This document shows, piece by piece, positions 1 to 8,539 of a stretch of 64,000 bases of DNA. Under the pieces are notes generated by a model. That model searched no databases. It had not been told where the DNA came from and saw only the letters and a program-made list of their open reading frames with translations. Within the stretch, counting starts at the first letter, position 1. Every line of letters begins with the position of its first letter. Made by a program: the position numbers and the translations under genes. Location: assembly GCF_037201975.1 (NCBI RefSeq), contig NZ_CP147520.1, forward strand, positions 2,604,001 through 2,668,000. The letters run 5' to 3'. Source of the DNA: Streptomyces sp. TG1A-60. GTDB taxonomy: Bacteria > Actinomycetota > Actinomycetes > Streptomycetales > Streptomycetaceae.

Positions 1-3000
1 GCCGGCGAGCGCCGCCACGCACTCCCCTCGGCGCAGGCTCTCGCAGGCCAGATGGACCGCCAACAGCGACGAGGAGCAGGCTGTGTCGAGGGCGAGGCTC
101 GGGCCCTGGAGGTCGAGCGTGTACGACAGTCTGTTCGCCGCGATGGAGTGGGCGTTTCCGGTGGCAGCGTGGATGTCGATCGTGTCCAGCCGGCTCATCT
201 GCAGCTCGGAATAGTCATGGCTGCTGATGCCGACGAAGACCCCGGTGTCACTGCCCGCGAGTCGGGAAGGGGCGATGCCCGCGTCCTCCACGGTCTGCCA
301 GGCGATTTCCAGGAGCAGTCGCTGCTGGGGGTCCATCCGGATCGCTTCTCTGGCCGAAAGGCCGAAGAAACGGGGGTCGAACTCGTCGGCATGGTCGATG
401 AAGCCGCCGTAACCCGGCGCGCTCACCCGGTCGGCATCCCAGCGGCCGCCGGGGACTTCGGTGATCGCGTCGCGGCCGTCCACGAGGAGTCGCCAGTAGC
501 TGTCCACGTCCGGGGCGCCAGGGAAACGGCAGCCGAGGCCGATGACCGCGATCGGCTCGTCCACACGACCGTCGTACGAAGCCGTGGTGATCGCGCCCGC
601 CGCGAACCGTTTGTCAGGGCTGCCGAAATGGGTCGCCACAGCGCGGATCGTCGGGTGGTCGAACGCCGCACTCGTCGTCACCTCTCGGCCCATCTCGGAA
701 CCGAGCTCGGCCAGGATCGCGACGGCTTGCTTCGAATCGAGGCCCAAGGACGCCAGGGGCTTGGTGACGTCGATCGATGCCGGGGGCAGTCCGAGCCGGC
801 CCGCGACCCTCCCGACCAGCCACGCCTCGATCGCCTCCGGTTCCCGCGACGTCTCGGGCCGAGTGGTCTCGGGGGGCGAGGAACCGGGCTCTTCGGCATC
901 GGGCCCCCGTTCCTCACCGAGGAGCAGAGCGATCAATGTGTCGACCCGCGGCCGTACCAGCAGCTCTCCCACCGCGATCGTGGTGCCGAGTCGCTGTTCG
1001 AGGTCCCGTACGGCGGTGAGGAGCGCCGGATAGTCCAGGTCGAGTTCGGCGAACGTCCAGCCACTCACGTCGGGAGGGTCGGCGGCGGCCGAGACACCGG
1101 TCAGCACCTCGTTGACGGCGTCGAGCACCCGCTGCCCGCGGCGACCGGCGGGCAGGTCGGCGGGAGAGTCGGGCGGCAGGGGCGTCTCGGTGTCCCGGGT
1201 GACGCTCGCCGCCACCACGGTGAGTCCGAGGCCGAGGAAGTCCCTCCTGCAGGCCTGGCGTTGGATCTTGCCGCTGGTGGTCTTGTGGGCCGTCGACCTC
1301 TTGAGGAGGACGACGGCGTGCGGTGTGACCTCGTGCTCCTCCGCGATCGCCATGCGCAGTTTGGCCAGGAGCGCCGGCGCGCTGTCGACCCGCCTGCCCT
1401 CGACCTCGTAGGCGACGACCATCTCCTCGACGCCGTCCACCTCGACCGCGAAGGCGGCGCCGCTGCCCGTGCGGAGTGAGTCGTCGGCCTTCTCCACGGT
1501 GAGCTCGATGTCGTGCGGGTAGTGGTTGCGGCCCTGCACGATGACGACGTCCTTGGTGCGGCCGACGACATGCAGTTGGCCGTCGCGCAGGAAGCCCAGG
1601 TCGCCCGTACGCAGGTAGGGCGTGTCGTCCTCGCCCTCGATGCGGGCGCGGAAGGTCTCGTGGGTGGCTTCGGGCCGACGCCAGTAACCGAGCGCCACGC
1701 TTGCGCCCGTGACCCAGATCTCCCCGATCCGGTCCCCGGAGGAGATCCGCCGCCGCGTGGAGGCGTCGACGATCGCGACGTCCACGCCGTCGACAGCGGG
1801 GCCGCAGCCGACGACACGGGTCACCCGCCCGTCCTCCGGTTCGCGTGCGGGCTCGGCGACGCCTGCTCCGAGAGCACTGGACGCGAACGCGCCGACGGTC
1901 GGCGGCTCGTCGGCCCTCAGGCCGGTCACCATCAGCGTGGCCTCCGCGAGGCCGTAGCACGGCAGCAGGGCACGCCGCTCGAAGCCCCAGGGGGCGAAGC
2001 GCTCGGCGAACCGGTCGAGCGTGTCGGCGCGTACCGGCTCGGCACCGTTCAGCGCCAGCCGCCAATGGCTCAGATCCAGGCCCTCCAGCTGCTCGTCCGT
2101 GACCCTTCGCACGCAGTGCTCGAAGCCGAAGTTGGGCGCGACGCTGGTGGACGCCCGGGTCCGGGACAGCGTCTGAAGCCAGAGCAGCGGCCGTCGTACG
2201 AAGGACAGCGGCGACATCAGATGGGCGGGGAACCCTCCGTACAGCGGCGTCAGGATGCCGCCGACCAGGCCCATGTCGTGGTACGGAGGAAGCCACGACA
2301 CCATGGCCGAGTTCGCGTCGTGCTCCAGGCGGTGATGGATCGAGCGAAGGTTATGAATCAGGTTGCCGTTGCTGACCATGACACCTTTGGGGGCCGAGGT
2401 CGAGCCGGATGTGTACTGCAGGAAGGCCGGCGAATCGCCCGCGGCACCGGGGTCGCGCCAGTCGTCGGCCGCGGCGGTGCCGAGGTCATCGGTCACCAGC
2501 CAGCGCAACCCGCCGAGCCCGAGCGCGGCGAGCTCGTCCTTCCTGGTGGCGGCGAAACGGGAGAAGCTCCCGGTCGTCAGCGCGTGCGTCGCCTGCGAGT
2601 CCCGGGCGATCGCCGCGAGGCGTGGCATGGTCTGGCCGAAGCGCCTGGTGTCCGGCGGGTACGCGGGTACGGCGATGGCTCCGGCATAGAGGCAGCCGAG
2701 GAAGCCGGCGACGTAGTCGAGTCCCGATGGATGGAGCAGCAGGACCGGCTTGCCCGCCAGGCCCTCGCGCTGGAGGCGCGCGGCCACGCCGCGAACGCGC
2801 AGGTCGAGTTCGCGGTAGTTCCACGAAGCGGCGTCAGCGCCGGGATCATGTGTGCCGGTGCCGGTGCCGGTGCCGGTGTCGGTGTCGGCTGCCGTAAGGA
2901 AACGGTAGGCGAGCGCGTCCGGGTGATGTTCGAGGTGGTGCCGCAGAAGGCCTGCGACGCTCTGCGGCTCGTTCCCCTGCCAGTGCGTCTCGGTCGAACC

Positions 3001-3009
3001 TTGGTTCAT
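1..3009 (-). CDS. redL: RedL-type polyketide synthase (FAAL-ACP-KS...), 3' part missing at the window edge
   Basis: The first 1003 codons of a modular synthase that continues past the left edge. Residues 1 to about 620 are a fatty acyl-AMP ligase, with YTSGSTSAPKG near residue 197, WLPPYHDMGL near 237 and YGLAEA near 349. An ACP follows with Ser759 in GLDSKQ. A ketosynthase starts near 816 and has its active-site Cys978 in DTACSSS. In prodiginine clusters RedL loads dodecanoate on its ACP, extends it once and condenses with glycine to give the alkylpyrrole arm; the later domains are not visible here. The ATG at 3009 has GGAG six bases upstream and lies 11 bp after the redM stop, so it is the last visible gene of the leftward redP-Q-O-N-M-L operon. 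Family assignment is firm; the RedL name rests on domain order and neighbours. Confidence 0.9.
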   Translation of the reverse strand, partial: MNQGSTETHWQGNEPQSVAGLLRHHLEHHPDALAYRFLTAADTDTGTGTGTGTHDPGADAASWNYRELDLRVRGVAARLQREGLAGKPVLLLHPSGLDYVAGFLGCLYAGAIAVPAYPPDTRRFGQTMPRLAAIARDSQATHALTTGSFSRFAATRKDELAALGLGGLRWLVTDDLGTAAADDWRDPGAAGDSPAFLQYTSGSTSAPKGVMVSNGNLIHNLRSIHHRLEHDANSAMVSWLPPYHDMGLVGGILTPLYGGFPAHLMSPLSFVRRPLLWLQTLSRTRASTSVAPNFGFEHCVRRVTDEQLEGLDLSHWRLALNGAEPVRADTLDRFAERFAPWGFERRALLPCYGLAEATLMVTGLRADEPPTVGAFASSALGAGVAEPAREPEDGRVTRVVGCGPAVDGVDVAIVDASTRRRISSGDRIGEIWVTGASVALGYWRRPEATHETFRARIEGEDDTPYLRTGDLGFLRDGQLHVVGRTKDVVIVQGRNHYPHDIELTVEKADDSLRTGSGAAFAVEVDGVEEMVVAYEVEGRRVDSAPALLAKLRMAIAEEHEVTPHAVVLLKRSTAHKTTSGKIQRQACRRDFLGLGLTVVAASVTRDTETPLPPDSPADLPAGRRGQRVLDAVNEVLTGVSAAADPPDVSGWTFAELDLDYPALLTAVRDLEQRLGTTIAVGELLVRPRVDTLIALLLGEERGPDAEEPGSSPPETTRPETSREPEAIEAWLVGRVAGRLGLPPASIDVTKPLASLGLDSKQAVAILAELGSEMGREVTTSAAFDHPTIRAVATHFGSPDKRFAAGAITTASYDGRVDEPIAVIGLGCRFPGAPDVDSYWRLLVDGRDAITEVPGGRWDADRVSAPGYGGFIDHADEFDPRFFGLSAREAIRMDPQQRLLLEIAWQTVEDAGIAPSRLAGSDTGVFVGISSHDYSELQMSRLDTIDIHAATGNAHSIAANRLSYTLDLQGPSLALDTACSSSLLAVHLACESLRRGECVAALAG
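2852..2887. repeat. Six tandem 6-bp units inside redL
   Basis: Four copies of GTGCCG followed by two of GTGTCG, read on the plus strand. On the coding strand they encode an alternating Thr-Asp/Thr-Gly run at residues 41 to 52, in the N-terminal lead-in of the acyl-AMP ligase. Units are multiples of three, so slippage would change length without breaking the frame. Confidence 0.85.
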
Positions 3010-3020
3010 GAACGTCTCCG

Positions 3021-4658
3021 TCACTTGCTGCCGGGCGGGGCCTGCGGGCGCTGGGCAGGCTCGGCCGTCCCGCCGCCCAGACGGTGGTAGTCGGTCTTGC
3101 CGTTGGCGTTGCGCGGCAGTTCTTCGAGGCATGTGGCCGTCTGCGGCAGCATGTACCGGGGCAGGTGCTGTGCGCAGTGCCGCTTGATCTCGATGAGGTT
3201 CGGCCTGCGTGCGCCGACGTCGAGCGTGTAGTAGAGGGCGATCCTCGATTCGGCTCCCTGTCCGTCGACGACGACGGCGGCGCAGGCGATCGCCGGGTGC
3301 CTCGACACCGCGGCCTCGATCTCGGCCAGTTCCACGCGGTAGCCGGAGAGTTTGACCATCCGGTCCTTGCGCCCCCGGTAGACGAGACTGCCCTGCTCGT
3401 AGCTCACCAGGTCGCCGGTGGCATGGCGGCCTTCCCGGTGCCCGGCGGCTGCCGGTTCCGACTCCCGCCCCCAGTAGCCCGGGGTGACGCAGTCGCCTTC
3501 CACGATCAACTCACCGAACGCTTCCGGCCCTTCGAGGGCGCGCCCCTCGCCGTCGACGACCGACACCCGGGCGCCGGGGACGGGCGTGCCTATCGGCACC
3601 GGCTCGTCACGCACCAGGTCCTCCGGGCGGACACGGTGATAGGTACAGACGTTCGTCTCGGTCGGGCCGTAGAGGTTGTGCAGCTCCGTCCCGTCGGGCA
3701 GCAGCGCGGCCAGCGCGCGGAGTTGCGGAATCGGGAAGACCTCACCGGCGAAGAGGACATGGCGCAGGCTGCGTACGGTCTCAGCGGTGAGCGCCCCGGA
3801 CGCCGTGAGGAGATTCAACACCGAGGGCACGGAGTACCACACGGTGACACCGTGCTCGCGGATGCCGTGGGCGAGTGCCGCCACGTCGCGTGCCTGCTCG
3901 TCGGCGACGATCCACACGCCGGCGCCGACGGACAGCGCGGTGAAGAGGTCGAAGGTGGACAGGTCGAAGTTGAACGAGGCGTGGTTGGCGAATACGTCGT
4001 CCGGCCCCACGGACAGCTCGGCGCGGGCCCAGCGGATGAAGTTCGCCAGGTTCCGGTACGAGATCCGGACGCCCTTGGGTGTGCCGGTCGACCCGGAAGT
4101 GTAGAGGATCGCGGCGAGGTCGTCGCGCTCCAGTGCGGGCAGGATCACGACGTGCCCCGCCGCACCGGCGGCGAAGTCGGCCCACGACCGCACGGGTATC
4201 GGCCTGCCGTCGGGGCCGGCGGCAGCACCCCTCGTCTCCTGGCCGCCAGGCTCGTCGGACACCACGATCGTCCGGATCGACGCGGGAAGGCAGCCGGCCA
4301 GCGCGTCCAGGTGACGGCGGTCGGTGAAGAGCACAACTGGCTCGGAGTCCGTGAGGATGGTCGCGACCCTGCCGGGTGGCTGGCCTCCGTCGAGGGGAAC
4401 GTAGGCGCATCCTGCCTGCAGGGCTGCGAGGATCGTTTCGGCGTAGCGCGGCTGCTTGTCCATCCAGATCGCCACGCGGTCGCCCACCGCGACTCCGAGG
4501 CCGAGCAGACCGGAAGCCACGGCGGCCACGTCCGCTGCCAGTTCTCCGTAGGTCAGCGTCCGCGCACCCACGAAAGCGGGGCGTGCTGCCTGCTCTTCGG
4601 AGAGAGGCCGCGGCAGCCGGATCAACGCCGTGTCGGACTCGTCCATCGTCTGGGTCAT
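3021..4658 (-). CDS. redM: RedM-type L-proline adenylating enzyme (proline:PCP ligase)
   Basis: A stand-alone adenylation domain of 545 residues, the normal length for a single NRPS A domain. Core motifs are in order: YTSGSTGTPKG at 186 to 196, NLYGPTETN near 330, GRKDRMVKLSGYRVE in the C-terminal third and RNANGKTDY near 520 with the catalytic Lys. In prodiginine pathways this enzyme activates L-proline as the AMP ester and loads it on the PCP RedO; specificity was not derived here from pocket residues but from context. GGAG lies six bases before the ATG. It sits 32 bp after redN and 11 bp before redL in the same leftward operon. Confidence 0.9.
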   Translation of the reverse strand: MTQTMDESDTALIRLPRPLSEEQAARPAFVGARTLTYGELAADVAAVASGLLGLGVAVGDRVAIWMDKQPRYAETILAALQAGCAYVPLDGGQPPGRVATILTDSEPVVLFTDRRHLDALAGCLPASIRTIVVSDEPGGQETRGAAAGPDGRPIPVRSWADFAAGAAGHVVILPALERDDLAAILYTSGSTGTPKGVRISYRNLANFIRWARAELSVGPDDVFANHASFNFDLSTFDLFTALSVGAGVWIVADEQARDVAALAHGIREHGVTVWYSVPSVLNLLTASGALTAETVRSLRHVLFAGEVFPIPQLRALAALLPDGTELHNLYGPTETNVCTYHRVRPEDLVRDEPVPIGTPVPGARVSVVDGEGRALEGPEAFGELIVEGDCVTPGYWGRESEPAAAGHREGRHATGDLVSYEQGSLVYRGRKDRMVKLSGYRVELAEIEAAVSRHPAIACAAVVVDGQGAESRIALYYTLDVGARRPNLIEIKRHCAQHLPRYMLPQTATCLEELPRNANGKTDYHRLGGGTAEPAQRPQAPPGSK

Positions 4659-4690
4659 GCTGCTCCAGTCACCGTTGCCTCACCGTTTCC

Positions 4691-6583
4691 TCACCGTGCC
4701 GACGGCAGCACGCCGACCTCACGGCCGGCCTCGACGAAGATCCCCGCCGCGGTCTCCAGGTCCTCCCGCGTGTGCTCGCAGGTGACGCTGACACGTAGCC
4801 GCGCGTCACCGAGCGGCACGCCGGGGAAGACCACCGTCTGGCAGAAGAGCCCTCGCGCACGCACGGCACGGCCCATCTCCATCGTCTTGCGTTCGTTGCC
4901 GATGACGATGGGCAGGATGGCGCTCTGGGTGTTCTCCAGGTCGAACCCGGCGTCGGCCAGCTGGCTGTGGAGGAACCGGATGTTGGACCAGAGCTTCGTG
5001 ATCCGCTCGGGCTCCGACTCGATGATGTCGATCGACGCGATCAGGCCGGCGGCGACACCGGCGGGGATGTTGGCGGCGAACACGTACGAGTTCGAGTAGA
5101 AGCGGAGGTACTCGATCACTTCTTCGTCGCCGACGACGAAGCCGCCCATGCCCGCGAGGGCCTTGCTCATGGTGCCGAGTTCGAGGTCGACCTCGCCCTT
5201 CAGGCCGAAGTGCTCGGCCGTTCCGGAACCGCGCTCGCCGAGGACACCGGTGGAATGGGCGTCGTCGACCATGACCCTGGCGTCGTATTCCTTGGCCAGC
5301 CGGACGATCTCGGGCAGGTCGCAGATGTCGCCGTGCATGCTGAAGACACCGTCGACGACGATGAGCCTGCCTGCCGACCGGTCGTCGGAACGCTTGAGGA
5401 TCCGCTCCAGGTCGGCCATGTCGTTGTGCTGGTAGATCTTGCGGATACCACCGGAGAGCCGAGCGCCGTCGACCATGCTCATGTGGTTGAGCTTGTCGAC
5501 CACGAGGGTGTCGTAACTCTTGACCAGTGCGGAGATCGCGCCCAGGTTCGCGGCGTAGCCGCCCGGGTAGACGATGCAGGCCGAGCGCTGCTTGAAGGCG
5601 GCGAGACGTCGTTCCAGCTCCTTGTGGAGGGCATTGGTGCCGCCGATGAAGCGGGAGCCCGTATGCGTCGCTCCGTACTCGCGGGTGGCGTCACAGACGG
5701 CCTCGATCACCTTGGGGTGGTTGGCGAGGCCCAGGTAGTTGTTGGACGCGAACATGAGGAACTCGCGCTTGTGGCCCGTGTGTTCGTCAAGGATGACCGC
5801 ACGGTTGCCGCAGCGGGAGTGCAGCGGCATCCCGTACCAGTAGAGCCGCTCGGCCTCACGCCGCCGCAGGTACTTTCCGAAGCTGCGGGTCTTGGCGAAC
5901 AGGTCGCTGTCGCGTTCCTCCATGAAGTCCTTCATGGAGCGGCCGTCCCAGACCGCCGGGTTCTCGCCGGGGAGCTCTGTGTCCGGTTCCGCCGTGGCGA
6001 TCGGTGCGTGTTCCGTGGGGTGCGTGACCTCGTGGAAGGGGCGCAGTTCCGTCAGGAGCTCGCGCAGCGATGTCGCGGTGACCGTGCCCACCAGACTGCC
6101 GGGGAGGCCGAGTTCTCCGACTGAGTCGGCGACGATCGACGCCAGGACGACGGAGTCGATGCCGAGTTCGCTCTCGAAATCGGAGTCGAGACCCAGCTGA
6201 TGACGCTGGTACTGAGTGTGCCGCATGGTCACGGTGACGACGGTCTCCTGGAGAGCATCGCCGCCGTCGGGCCCGGCGGCAGTGCTGACAGCCGCGGACG
6301 AGTCCGTCCCGTCGGTTGCCCCGCCGAGCGCGTCCGCGACGGCGTCGACGAGTTGCCGGATGGTGGTCAGGCCCTGGGACGACAGTGGTGAGCCGAGCGC
6401 GAAGTGCTCCCTCACCGACGTGAGGATCGACTCGAAGATGACCGAGTCGATGCCGAGTTCGGCTTCGAAGTGGCTCTCAGGCAGGAGATAGGACTCGTCG
6501 TAAAGCGTCAGTGAGGCGACGATGTCCACGACCTGTCGGTGGATGCTGCCGGTGTCCGGCCTGCCCCCCGTGACATTCGTCAT
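4691..6583 (-). CDS. redN: RedN-type ACP-ACP-alpha-oxoamine synthase (PLP)
   Basis: Of 630 residues. Two tandem ACPs at the N terminus, each with ELGIDS (phosphopantetheine Ser47 and Ser144), are followed from about 210 by a PLP-dependent alpha-oxoamine synthase of the serine palmitoyltransferase/AONS fold; the internal aldimine Lys is K474 in TMSKALAG and the PLP Asp-His pair is in VMVDDAHSTGV. The same tandem-ACP fusion is PigH/RedN, which decarboxylatively condenses serine with the pyrrolyl-beta-ketoacyl chain carried on its ACPs to form the hydroxybipyrrole methanol. The start ATG overlaps the redO stop (ATGA), so translation is probably coupled. Confidence 0.93.
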   Translation of the reverse strand: MTNVTGGRPDTGSIHRQVVDIVASLTLYDESYLLPESHFEAELGIDSVIFESILTSVREHFALGSPLSSQGLTTIRQLVDAVADALGGATDGTDSSAAVSTAAGPDGGDALQETVVTVTMRHTQYQRHQLGLDSDFESELGIDSVVLASIVADSVGELGLPGSLVGTVTATSLRELLTELRPFHEVTHPTEHAPIATAEPDTELPGENPAVWDGRSMKDFMEERDSDLFAKTRSFGKYLRRREAERLYWYGMPLHSRCGNRAVILDEHTGHKREFLMFASNNYLGLANHPKVIEAVCDATREYGATHTGSRFIGGTNALHKELERRLAAFKQRSACIVYPGGYAANLGAISALVKSYDTLVVDKLNHMSMVDGARLSGGIRKIYQHNDMADLERILKRSDDRSAGRLIVVDGVFSMHGDICDLPEIVRLAKEYDARVMVDDAHSTGVLGERGSGTAEHFGLKGEVDLELGTMSKALAGMGGFVVGDEEVIEYLRFYSNSYVFAANIPAGVAAGLIASIDIIESEPERITKLWSNIRFLHSQLADAGFDLENTQSAILPIVIGNERKTMEMGRAVRARGLFCQTVVFPGVPLGDARLRVSVTCEHTREDLETAAGIFVEAGREVGVLPSAR

Positions 6584-6840
6584 CGGACGCTCTCTCCTTT
6601 GCGCTGCAGCCGTTCGACAAGTGCCGCGATCGTGTCGACCGTCCGGAAGTTCGCCGGATTGATCTCCTGGATCGGAACAGTGATCCGGAAGTCACCCTGC
6701 AGGTAGTGCACGAGGTCGAAGATCCCGGCCGAGTCGATGATGTTGAGATCGGCGAGGGGAACCTGCGCGTCGAGCCCGTCGGCGTCCCCGTCAAGCCAGA
6801 CGCCGGCGATGTAGGTGATGATTGACTGCTGTGTGCTCAT
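6580..6840 (-). CDS. redO: RedO-type peptidyl carrier protein
   Basis: An 86-residue free carrier protein with the attachment Ser37 in NIIDSAGIF. It differs from the RedQ ACPs in its motif and is expected to hold prolyl and then pyrrolyl thioesters made by RedM and RedW. Its stop overlaps the redN start by ATGA. Upstream lies an 85-bp stretch after redQ copy 1 that looks like a decayed redR start (see separate entry). It belongs to the leftward operon starting at redP. Confidence 0.88.
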   Translation of the reverse strand: MSTQQSIITYIAGVWLDGDADGLDAQVPLADLNIIDSAGIFDLVHYLQGDFRITVPIQEINPANFRTVDTIAALVERLQRKGESVR

Positions 6841-6879
6841 GGTCGTCCTCGGCTCGGACTCCGGCGGGCCCTGGCGCTC

Positions 6880-6925
6880 GGCCGCTGCCTGCCGGTGACG
6901 GGCGGGTGAGACGGGCGTGGTGCGG
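6880..6925 (-). pseudogene. Decayed remnant of the redR 5' end behind redQ copy 1
   Basis: Reading leftward from the redQ copy 1 stop, the sequence keeps the ATGACCGC that begins redR in the other copy. It then resembles redR for about 40 bases (shared blocks CTCACCCGCC and CGTCACCGGC) with small gaps, one of them six bases. The match is short and GC-rich, so chance similarity is possible. If real, it shows that copy 1 was copied from a redQ-redR junction. Confidence 0.45.
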
Positions 6926-7173
6926 TCATGACGAGGCCGCGGGGGTAGTGAGGCCTTCCAGGAGTTCGGCGACCGCGGTGATCGTGTCGCCGGGGGAAGC
7001 AGCGTCGTCGTCGACAGCCACACCGAACTCGGACTGGATCACCAGCAGCAGTTCCACGAGGAACAACGAGTCCATGTCGAGGTCCTCGAACGTGGTGTCC
7101 GGGCCGATCTCTGCACGGTCCACCTCGAAACGATCGACGAGAAGATCGACCAACCTGCCGTACATCACGCTCA
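6922..7173. repeat. 252-bp perfect inverted repeat, left arm (redQ copy 1)
   Basis: Base-by-base comparison shows this stretch is the exact reverse complement of 8541 to 8792. The identity covers the whole redQ coding sequence except its first base, plus the four bases after the stop. It ends abruptly at both sides. The arms are separated by 1367 bp holding redP and the divergent promoter. Confidence 0.97.
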
Positions 7174-7174
7174 T
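6926..7174 (-). CDS. redQ: RedQ-type acyl carrier protein, copy 1
   Basis: An 82-residue ACP with the phosphopantetheine Ser in LDMDSLFLVE. In prodiginine clusters RedQ carries the growing dodecanoyl chain built by RedP and RedR. The protein is identical to copy 2 at 8540. It starts with ATG, where copy 2 starts with GTG, and has AGGAG upstream. It lies 23 bp after redP and is co-transcribed with redP and redO-N-M-L, whereas copy 2 leads the opposite operon. A second identical ACP gene inside a red cluster is unexpected. Confidence 0.92.
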   Translation of the reverse strand: MSVMYGRLVDLLVDRFEVDRAEIGPDTTFEDLDMDSLFLVELLLVIQSEFGVAVDDDAASPGDTITAVAELLEGLTTPAASS

Positions 7175-7197
7175 GCTGTGCTCCTGCTCTCTCGTCT

Positions 7198-8199
7198 TCA
7201 GACGCGGTCCAGCTGCGGCCAGGTCAGTACCGCCGACCCCCACGTGAGCCCGCCGCCGAACGCGGTGAGGAGGATGCGTTGTGCGGGCCGCAACGTGCCG
7301 TCGGCGTGCGCATGGTCGAGCGCGAGTGGGATGGACGCGGCAGCCGTGTTGCCCACCGCGGCGATGTTGTTGACGCAGCGCGCCCTGGGAATTCCGACTT
7401 GGTCGGCGACATGGCCGGTGATCCGGCGGTTGGCTTGGTGGCTGACGAGGTGATCGACGTCCTGCGCCCGCCAACCCGCGCGGGCGAGCACCGTTTGCGC
7501 CGACCCGGTCATCCGTTGTACCGCATGCCGGAAGACCTCTTTGCCCGACATGGCGAAATACTGCTCCCCGGCCTTCGGCTCCACCCCGGACAGCCGCTGC
7601 CGCGAGCCACCAGCGGGTACCGTGATCAGTTCTTCGCCCTCGCCGTCGCTCCCCAGGTCGAACGGGCCAAGCGCGCCGGGCTCCTCGGGATCTCCTGAAC
7701 GCAGGACCACGGCGCCCGCCCCATCTCCGAAGATCACGGAAGTGGACCGGTCCTCCGGGTTGAGCAAGGTGGAGAACGTCTCGGCACCGATGACCAGCAC
7801 TCGATCCGCTACCTCCGCGGAGATAAGACCAGCCGCAGTCGCAAGTCCGTACACGAAGCCCGTACAGACGGCGGACACGTCGTAGGCGGCGGTCCCCGTC
7901 ATGCCGAGGCGGGAGGCCACCGTCGGCGCTGTCGCCGGGCAGGGCCGGTCCGGCGTGGTCGTGGCGACGAGCACGGCGTCCACTGCGGAAACGCCCGAGC
8001 ACTTCAGGGCCTTCGCGCCCGCCCCGACGGCCAAGTCGGAGGTCGCCGTTCCCTGCGCTGCGAAGTATCGCTGTCCGATGCCGGTCCGCGACCGGATCCA
8101 TTCGTCGGAAGTGTCCAGTCTCACGGCCAGCTCATCGTTCGAGACAGCCTTGGGTGGCAGGCAACTACCGACGCCGGCCAACACCGCAGTGCGGTTCAT
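7198..8199 (-). CDS. redP: RedP-type ketoacyl-ACP synthase III
   Basis: A 333-residue KAS III (FabH family, normal length). The triad is present: Cys112 in SAVCTGFVYG, His in SHQANRRIT and Asn in NNIAAVGNTAA. In prodiginine assembly RedP condenses acetyl-CoA with malonyl-RedQ to start the dodecanoyl chain. The ATG at 8199 is preceded by GGTGGTG and fits the FabH N terminus; longer in-frame readings upstream enter the operator region. The gene lies between two inverted redQ copies and reads away from redR, although RedP, RedQ and RedR act together. Inversion of the segment would place it directly upstream of redQ copy 2 and redR. Confidence 0.95.
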   Translation of the reverse strand: MNRTAVLAGVGSCLPPKAVSNDELAVRLDTSDEWIRSRTGIGQRYFAAQGTATSDLAVGAGAKALKCSGVSAVDAVLVATTTPDRPCPATAPTVASRLGMTGTAAYDVSAVCTGFVYGLATAAGLISAEVADRVLVIGAETFSTLLNPEDRSTSVIFGDGAGAVVLRSGDPEEPGALGPFDLGSDGEGEELITVPAGGSRQRLSGVEPKAGEQYFAMSGKEVFRHAVQRMTGSAQTVLARAGWRAQDVDHLVSHQANRRITGHVADQVGIPRARCVNNIAAVGNTAAASIPLALDHAHADGTLRPAQRILLTAFGGGLTWGSAVLTWPQLDRV

Positions 8200-8299
8200 C
8201 GGACACCACCATGGTCTCGACGACGTGCAGCCACTCGAGTGCTCCTCGTCTCCCGAAGGGCTGAGAGTGCTTTCTGTGGCCGAAGTGTTGTCCGACGGG

Positions 8300-8340
8300 C
8301 TGACCGATGACTGACCGACCGCTGACCGATGGCTGACGGG
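8300..8340 (+). promoter_or_regulatory. SARP-type operator array, redP side
   Basis: CTGACCGA occurs at 8300, 8311 and 8322, and CTGACGGG at 8333: four direct repeats at exactly 11-bp spacing. Heptamer repeats at 11 or 22 bp are the known mode of SARP binding. RedD, encoded in this cluster, is the obvious candidate binder. The array lies about 100 bp upstream of the redP start. Confidence 0.75.
8309..8338. repeat. 30-bp perfect inverted repeat in the divergent promoter, left arm
   Basis: Exact reverse complement of 8401 to 8430. The two arms make the SARP-type arrays mirror images of each other, separated by 62 bp. Confidence 0.95.
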
Positions 8341-8387
8341 TACGGCCCGACGCCACACACTCCGAACGGACCTGACCCCGTGGCCGC

Positions 8388-8428
8388 GGGGTCAGCGGGT
8401 CGTCAGCCATCGGTCAGCGGTCGGTCAG
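8388..8428 (-). promoter_or_regulatory. SARP-type operator array, redQ/redR side
   Basis: GTCAG motifs end at 8395, 8406, 8417 and 8428, again with an 11-bp period and in the opposite orientation to the left array. The last two are full CGGTCAG heptamers. The array lies about 110 bp upstream of redQ copy 2. A further CTGACCCC at 8372 pairs with 8388 to 8395 in a small inner palindrome. Confidence 0.72.
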
Positions 8429-8430
8429 TC
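8401..8430. repeat. 30-bp perfect inverted repeat in the divergent promoter, right arm
   Basis: Reverse complement of 8309 to 8338 at every position. Confidence 0.95.
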
Positions 8431-8539
8431 CCGGAGCCCACACTCCGTACAACGAACGACCAGGACACAAAGGAGCATTCGGCCATCCGCTCCCGTGTGT
8501 GGATCAGAACAGGGCCACCGGAAAGGTAAGGCGCATCTT

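Larger units (their letters stand above)
8200..8539. promoter_or_regulatory. Divergent promoter region between redP and redQ copy 2
   Basis: A 340-bp non-coding stretch separating two outward-reading operons. It holds two opposed arrays of 11-bp-spaced heptamers (8300 to 8340 and 8388 to 8428), which contain a perfect 30-bp inverted repeat. An ACAAC block lies outside each array (about 8 bases away on the redP side, about 20 on the redQ side). No convincing minus-10 hexamer was fixed on either side. Confidence 0.8.

Noticed and set aside
52..1479. 475-codon plus-strand frame at the left edge
   Set aside because: Antisense to redL, whose ACP and ketosynthase motifs are unambiguous.
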